This document shows positions 5,316 through 6,811 of a stretch of DNA of 6,811 nt, in pieces (within the stretch, counting starts at the first letter, position 1; every line of letters begins with the position of its first letter). Source of the stretch: JAFGPJ01 sp964612465 (GTDB lineage: Bacteria > Planctomycetota > Phycisphaerae > Sedimentisphaerales > Anaerobacaceae). The stretch lies in NCBI GenBank assembly GCA_964612465.1, contig CAZTDF010000236.1:1-6811 (forward strand), given 5' to 3'. The position numbers were made by a program, and so were the translations under genes. Below the pieces are notes generated by a model. That model did not search any database. It was not told the DNA's origin and saw only the letters and a list, made by a program, of their open reading frames with translations.

Positions 5316-5396
5316 CCGTCCAAGAAAGGCCGGATCTTCGATATTGGAGCGGAGCTAAAATCCGGCCGCGAAGCGCGACGGATTGACTATTTTTTT
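5315..5396 (+). terminator. Compound inverted repeat, possible terminator of the metallopeptidase-like gene
   Basis: Outer arms TCCGTC (5315-5320) and GACGGA (5377-5382) enclose perfect 8-bp inner arms GGCCGGAT (5328-5335) and ATCCGGCC (5360-5367). Seven T at 5390-5396 follow on the plus strand, but start eight bases after the outer stem, which is further than in a typical intrinsic terminator. It lies about 240 bp beyond the stop codon. It may instead be a dispersed palindromic repeat with incidental terminator function. Confidence 0.35.
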
Positions 5397-5467
5397 CTTC
5401 GTACAGTACACACAACCTTGCCGTTCTCGGGCGTTAATACGATGTTCTATACAGAGCAGGTGCGTTC

Positions 5468-6175
5468 CTAATTAATTTCTGCGCTGCTGAATTTTGTGAT
5501 AGGTGTCAACTGCATTTTTCTGAATTCCACTTCGGAACCTTCCGCCTGTACGGCAATTTGGCCTTTGGACGCAGAGCAATCTGAGCCGTGATTGACAAGA
5601 TCACCATTGACCCAGACCATAACAGCATTGTTAAGACATTCGATAATCATTGTGTTCCACTGGCCCACGGGCTTTTCGGAGCCGTCGGTCAGATTTAGAA
5701 TTCGGCGGGCCTTCCCTTCCGTCACGCCCCATTTATCCTTAGGTCCTCGCCGCTGTTCCATATCGGGCACGCTGATGTCTTCGACGATACACCAAAAATC
5801 ACCGGCGTTCTCGTGCAGCATTTGTACTTCAATCGATTTGGGAAACATGCCGTACAGGGAACGCGGAGTAGAGGCATGAACGAGGATGCCGCAGTTGCCG
5901 GGTTTATCGGCAAAACGATATTGAGTTTCGAGCCGGTAGTTCTGATAGACCGCATCGCTGATGAGGTGCCCGTTGGGCGTGCCCAGACTGACGAGCAAGC
6001 CATCACGAACGATGAACGGGCTTTTCAGGTTCGGATCTTTATCCATCTTGGGAACATCGACGTGCCAGCCGGTTAAGTCCTTCCCGTTGAAGAGACTAAT
6101 CGTCCGGTTTTGCGACAGCGTTGCGCAGGATAGAGTAGCCGCCGCGGCTATGGATACGATAATGAGATTTTTCAT
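5468..6175 (-). CDS. DUF1080 / 3-keto-disaccharide hydrolase family protein, exported
   Basis: A 235-residue protein of the DUF1080 (3-keto-disaccharide hydrolase, PF06439) family, a concanavalin-like beta-sandwich fold common in secreted planctomycete proteins and linked to carbohydrate turnover. The ATG at 6175 is chosen over one 17 codons upstream because AAAGGA lies 9 nt before it and a clean signal peptide follows. Residues 1-16 form the signal sequence; Cys17 in ATLSC fits a relaxed lipobox, so a lipoprotein is possible. Family hallmarks are FNGKDLTGW (29-37), the DGLL and NGHLIS strands (58-73), NCGILVHAS (94-102), KSIEVQ (113-118), GDFW (125-128), IIECLNNAVMVWVNGDLVNH (177-196) and SKGQIAVQAEGSEVEFR (203-219). 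Length is normal for a single-domain member and no break is seen. It stands alone, convergent with the metallopeptidase-like gene. The family is confident; its exact substrate is not known. Confidence 0.92.
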   Translation of the reverse strand: MKNLIIVSIAAAATLSCATLSQNRTISLFNGKDLTGWHVDVPKMDKDPNLKSPFIVRDGLLVSLGTPNGHLISDAVYQNYRLETQYRFADKPGNCGILVHASTPRSLYGMFPKSIEVQMLHENAGDFWCIVEDISVPDMEQRRGPKDKWGVTEGKARRILNLTDGSEKPVGQWNTMIIECLNNAVMVWVNGDLVNHGSDCSASKGQIAVQAEGSEVEFRKMQLTPITKFSSAEIN

Positions 6176-6252
6176 AATGTCGTTCCTTTCTCTGTTAACG
6201 ATTCGTTTTGTTGCCAATTGCCACACTCGAGATATAACCGTTGACCATTTGT

Positions 6253-6261
6253 ATCATACCA
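6253..6261 (-). promoter_or_regulatory. Possible extended -10 promoter of the DUF1080 gene
   Basis: On the minus strand TG-G-TATGAT reads as an extended -10 element, which would start transcription about 70 nt before the DUF1080 ATG. No good -35 hexamer is present at the usual distance, which extended -10 promoters can tolerate. The match is by eye to the sigma-70 consensus. Confidence 0.35.
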
Positions 6262-6314
6262 CAAGCTGCGGCAGAGTCCATCTGATTCATGGATAAATCC
6301 ATATCCTCAATAAT

Positions 6315-6335
6315 AAGGAATAGGGATCAAGGATT
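6315..6335. repeat. Degenerate heptamer repeat, three units
   Basis: AAGGAAT, AGGGATC and AAGGATT run with a 7-bp period and then pass directly into the second copy of the 33-bp hairpin repeat. The words match the locus at 5124-5144. Confidence 0.55.
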
Positions 6336-6364
6336 ATACCCGCCTTCGTGGGTACAGGTTTACT
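6332..6364. repeat. 33-bp hairpin repeat, copy 2
   Basis: This copy shows the better stem: TACCCGC (6337-6343) pairs with GTGGGTA (6348-6354) around the loop CTTC with one G-T pair. It is 29/33 identical to 5283-5315. Both copies lie in gene-free DNA on either side of the DUF1080 gene, in the same orientation. Confidence 0.65.
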
Positions 6365-6399
6365 ATTTACCGCGTGAGATGGCGGCTGTGTCAACCGAA

Positions 6400-6436
6400 A
6401 CATAGGTAACAGAATGTACCGACTACATAGGTAACA
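6400..6436. repeat. Paired 12-bp repeat resembling an insertion-sequence end
   Basis: ACATAGGTAACA occurs at 6400-6411 and 6425-6436, a 25-bp period with an unrelated spacer between. From memory, repeated ACATAGGTAACA-type words (TGTTACCTATGT on the other strand) resemble the ends of some insertion sequences, possibly IS481-like. No transposase coding is visible on either side, so this would be a remnant or a solo end. Confidence 0.4.
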
Positions 6437-6546
6437 CGTTTCTTGGTTTTGTTGGCTTATATCCGCAGCAAGCGGCGTCTCACGGAGATTTTCCTGGAAT
6501 TCACCCGCTCTTTTTGCGTTTAGATTCGTATAATAATTAACGAATT

Positions 6547-6609
6547 CGTATATCGTATTTCGTATGTAGTATGTGGTATGGAGAATTTAGAATGTAGAAT
6601 TGAGAAATA
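6547..6609. repeat. Two adjoining heptamer tandem repeats, nine units
   Basis: Five units of the type NGTATNN (CGTATAT, CGTATTT, CGTATGT, AGTATGT, GGTATGG; 6547-6581) change without a break in phase to four AGAAT-type units (AGAATTT, AGAATGT, AGAATTG, AGAAATA; 6582-6609). The 7-bp period holds across 63 bp while the word changes completely. Confidence 0.8.
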
Positions 6610-6687
6610 TAGAAGGAAAAAAGGCAGATTAATGAAAAAGACAGGTGAAAAAGAGTAGAAAACGACGAAAAATTGAGCTTAAGTTGA

Positions 6688-6811
6688 AAAAACAAACCCA
6701 ATTTGCAAATGGGCAAAATGAGCGTAAGTATCTATATGAAAGGATATTATGAAGATTTTCACGCTTTGGATCGGCGAAAAAACAAAGCCAATTCAAAGCC
6801 AAACAAAGCCA
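6688..6811 (+). repeat. Repeat-like element with open frame, cut by the window edge
   Basis: The frame after the TGA at 6685 stays open to the edge for 41 codons and includes MGKMSVSIYMKGYYEDFHAL. ATGs at 6709 and 6718 lack a ribosome-binding site, whereas an ATG in another frame (6749) has AAAGGA four bases before it. The end is tandem-like: CAAAGCCA occurs at 6783-6790, 6794-6801 and 6804-6811, and CAAACCCA at 6693-6700 is a variant. I recall near-identical predicted peptides scattered through Phycisphaerae genomes, which would mark an interspersed repeat rather than a gene; that is recollection, not shown here. A real small gene cannot be excluded because the right side is missing. Confidence 0.4.

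Larger units (their letters stand above)
5081..5467. other. Convergent intergenic spacer, repeat-rich and gene-free
   Basis: This 387-bp spacer separates the ends of the metallopeptidase-like gene and the DUF1080 gene. It has no supported coding frame. It holds a weak hairpin GGCAA/TTGCC (5093-5107) just after the first stop codon, two heptamer-repeat loci (5124-5144 and 5201-5235), a 33-bp hairpin repeat (5283-5315) and a compound inverted repeat followed by seven T (5315-5396). The last is the best candidate for ending plus-strand transcription. Confidence 0.7.
6437..6811. other. Right-edge stretch without a supported gene
   Basis: This stretch holds heptamer repeats at 6547-6609 and a repeat-like element from about 6688 to the edge. 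Short frames exist, such as an eight-codon ATG frame near 6632 and a plus-strand frame around 6437-6525 with no start signal, but none shows a ribosome-binding site plus coding character. The 6437-6525 part could be the inner side of the possible insertion-sequence remnant. Confidence 0.6.

Noticed and set aside
5592..6296. Several plus-strand and off-frame ORFs over the DUF1080 gene
   Set aside because: The minus-strand DUF1080 frame carries family motifs along its whole length, so the other frames are shadows.
5283..6364. CRISPR array suggested by two similar 33-bp sequences
   Set aside because: There are only two copies about one kilobase apart with a gene between them, no regular spacers and no cas genes.

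Overview
The window looks like a metagenome-assembled fragment of a planctomycete, most likely a Phycisphaerae/Sedimentisphaerales-type organism. This is inferred from three things: a secreted protein combining a Ser/Arg-rich region, a Tyr/Trp-rich region and tetratricopeptide repeats; a DUF1080 (3-keto-disaccharide hydrolase) protein, a family greatly expanded in Planctomycetota; and intergenic DNA full of short 7-bp tandem repeats and small hairpin repeats. No rRNA, tRNA, CRISPR array or intact mobile element is visible.

Layout. The minus strand from 2836 to 1 carries a probable two-gene operon: a secreted Ser/Arg-rich TPR protein (176-2836) followed after 46 bp by the start of a second exported protein (129 to the left edge, truncated). 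From 2837 to 3739 there is a divergent intergenic region. It contains a 100-N scaffold gap flanked on both sides by the same 55 bp, so the gap is almost certainly artificial and the contigs overlap. It also holds a strong plus-strand intrinsic terminator (3399-3443) with no gene upstream of it, several repeats, and the leader of the next gene. The plus-strand gene at 3740-5080 encodes an exported gluzincin-type metallopeptidase-like protein (HESFH plus a downstream Glu) in unusually AT-rich DNA. It converges on a minus-strand DUF1080 gene (5468-6175), with a repeat-rich 387-bp spacer between them. From 6176 to the right edge there is no convincing gene: a possible promoter, heptamer repeats, a hairpin repeat shared with the 5.3-kb spacer, a paired 12-bp repeat resembling an insertion-sequence end, and a repeat-like element running off the edge.

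All four proteins carry apparent export signals, so the visible functions lie at the cell surface or in the periplasm. The DUF1080 protein probably belongs to carbohydrate turnover; the metallopeptidase-like protein and the TPR protein have no assignable pathway. Apart from the two minus-strand genes at the left, nothing shows that these genes work together. The most unusual content is the repeat biology: at least six loci built on a 7-bp period, one of which has become the N-terminal coding sequence of the TPR protein, plus the gene-less terminator that suggests an unannotated small RNA.
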